Shown here: positions 63,148 through 64,000 of the stretch, in pieces
Layout: each line of letters begins with the position of its first letter
Position numbering within the stretch: position 1 is the stretch's first letter
Source: Brevibacillus parabrevis
GTDB lineage: Bacteria; Bacillota; Bacilli; Brevibacillales; Brevibacillaceae
Assembly (NCBI RefSeq): GCF_003710905.1
Contig: NZ_RHHV01000009.1
Span: forward strand, 222,735-286,734
Direction: 5' to 3'
Length of the DNA: 64,000 nt
Notes under the pieces: generated by a model
What the model was told of the DNA's origin: nothing
The model's input: the letters and a program-made list of their open reading frames with translations, nothing else
Database searches by the model: none
Made by a program: the position numbers and the translations under genes

Positions 63148-64000
63148 TTACTTATCTAAAATGCCCATCTTATCAAATATTTGTATTAAATCCGCGTGCA
63201 TTTGGATCAGGTCATTCTTTGATAAGTTATGCTTTAGTGTCCCCTCATACTTATAAACTAGCTTCCCTGAATGAATTTGTGATTGAAGATACGCAGTAGC
63301 TATATAGTATTTTTCTGAAATAATCTCTTCTGATTTAGCGCTAATCAATTCTTTCATGAAAAGGTCTCCAACTAAATCGTCCATTTCGGTCTCATTAGCC
63401 CAAAGCTCAAATAAATTGCCTGTAGTAATTGCCATTCCTAAATAACCCGTAAAATTCTTAAGGAATGGTGAAACATACTTGCCCTTATCCCCAGTCAGGT
63501 CCAAGAGTGTAGCAAACTCATAACCTCTTATGAACTCTTCGCTTTCAGATAAGCTTAAGACTTTAATATCCCCTCTTGAATAATTTCTCATTTCTTCATG
63601 GAATTGTTTCGTACCTTCAGCTACTAATGAACCAAATGGAACATATCCAAATGCAGTTAAAGTTCCATCAAAAAATTCAATAGAAGATGAATAATAGTAT
63701 CTACCATCCGTTTTATCATAAACATATTGTGGTTTTTGTCCACTTGGATCAATGAACCTCAACGGATTATTATGCACATACGTATATCGATTCAACGTCA
63801 ACGGATTATCCACCTGCCCCTTATACGTATCCTCCGACACAAACCTTCCCATCTTCGGATCATAGTACCGCGCCCGCAAGTAGTAAAACCCGCTCTCCTT
63901 GTCGTACATCTCCCCCGCATACGTAAACGGGTTGGGCATCGCTTCCTTGACCTTGTCCGCGAGCAGGTTGCCCCAGATGTCGTACTCATACGTATTCAGG
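63148..64000 (-). CDS. Rhs/WapA-type polymorphic toxin, N-terminus outside window
   Basis: An uninterrupted frame continues past the right edge; 284 codons and the stop are visible. The Rhs core end is intact: YEYDIWGNLLADKVKEAMPN, ESGFYYLRARYYDPKMGRFV, LTLNRYTYVHNNPLRFIDPS. A ~200-residue C-terminal tip follows, in which QKPQYVYDKTDGRYYYSSSI, FGYVPFGSLVAEGTKQFHEE and KHNLSKNDLIQMHADLIQIF stand out. I do not recognise the tip. In Gram-positives such proteins (WapA) are exported to the wall and their tips intoxicate neighbours. This is the only Rhs copy in the window that looks intact as far as it goes. Confidence 0.8.
   Translation of the reverse strand, partial: LNTYEYDIWGNLLADKVKEAMPNPFTYAGEMYDKESGFYYLRARYYDPKMGRFVSEDTYKGQVDNPLTLNRYTYVHNNPLRFIDPSGQKPQYVYDKTDGRYYYSSSIEFFDGTLTAFGYVPFGSLVAEGTKQFHEEMRNYSRGDIKVLSLSESEEFIRGYEFATLLDLTGDKGKYVSPFLKNFTGYLGMAITTGNLFELWANETEMDDLVGDLFMKELISAKSEEIISEKYYIATAYLQSQIHSGKLVYKYEGTLKHNLSKNDLIQMHADLIQIFDKMGILDK

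Overview
The window looks like a chromosomal segment of a spore-forming Bacillota of the Brevibacillus type. The base composition is moderately high in GC. The ribosome binding sites are strong AGGAGG-like sites with many GTG and TTG starts. Gene order follows the Bacillus subtilis spoVID/ysxE - hemAXCDBL - engB - lonA - lonB - clpX - tig and racE - gerM - rph - ysnA - ysnB neighbourhoods. Genus assignment is inference from gene content.

The first 44.7 kb is core chromosome, nearly all on the minus strand. From the left: a partial signalling protein and a membrane PP2C phosphatase; two CotS/YsxE-type spore coat proteins and SpoVID; the hemE-hemH-hemY operon; a PadR / DUF1700 / DUF4097 unit; a secreted 5'-nucleotidase; a hydrolase; a very basic HipA-like protein; a GyrI-like protein; the hemA-X-C-D-B-L operon; a DMT transporter; a GH84 enzyme; and engB, lonA, lonB, clpX, clpP and tig. 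Then come ysnB-rdgB-rph, an MFS exporter, gerM, racE, a superoxide dismutase with a long N-terminal extension, a secreted cyclophilin, an ECF sigma/anti-sigma pair and a SUFU-domain protein. The two hem operons together encode the steps from glutamyl-tRNA to a metallated porphyrin. The lon/clp/tig block is a protein quality-control cluster. spoVID and its neighbours build the spore coat.

From about 44.75 kb to the right edge the DNA is AT-richer, full of small genes and remnants, and clearly accessory. It contains five copies of the C-terminal core of an Rhs/WapA-type polymorphic toxin: a living one running off the right edge and four broken or orphaned ones. Each is followed (on the minus strand) by one or more small genes of immunity type, including a DUF4279 protein and a TreTu/TriTu-like ADP-ribosyltransferase and immunity pair. 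Toxin fragments, an immunity pseudogene with at least three lesions, a truncated IS3-like element, a large-serine-recombinase remnant and an IS110-family element lie among them.

Inside this array (about 58.9-62.7 kb) is a compact mobile-element-like module: a serine recombinase, an XRE regulator behind an operator-rich divergent region, a gene II/X-type replication protein and a MrpR-like tyrosine-recombinase-fold protein. The MrpR-like gene has a 5'-truncated second copy about 8 kb to the left. A WYL regulator and a divergent VOC protein form an ordinary-looking gene pair embedded in the island.

No tRNA, rRNA or CRISPR array was seen.
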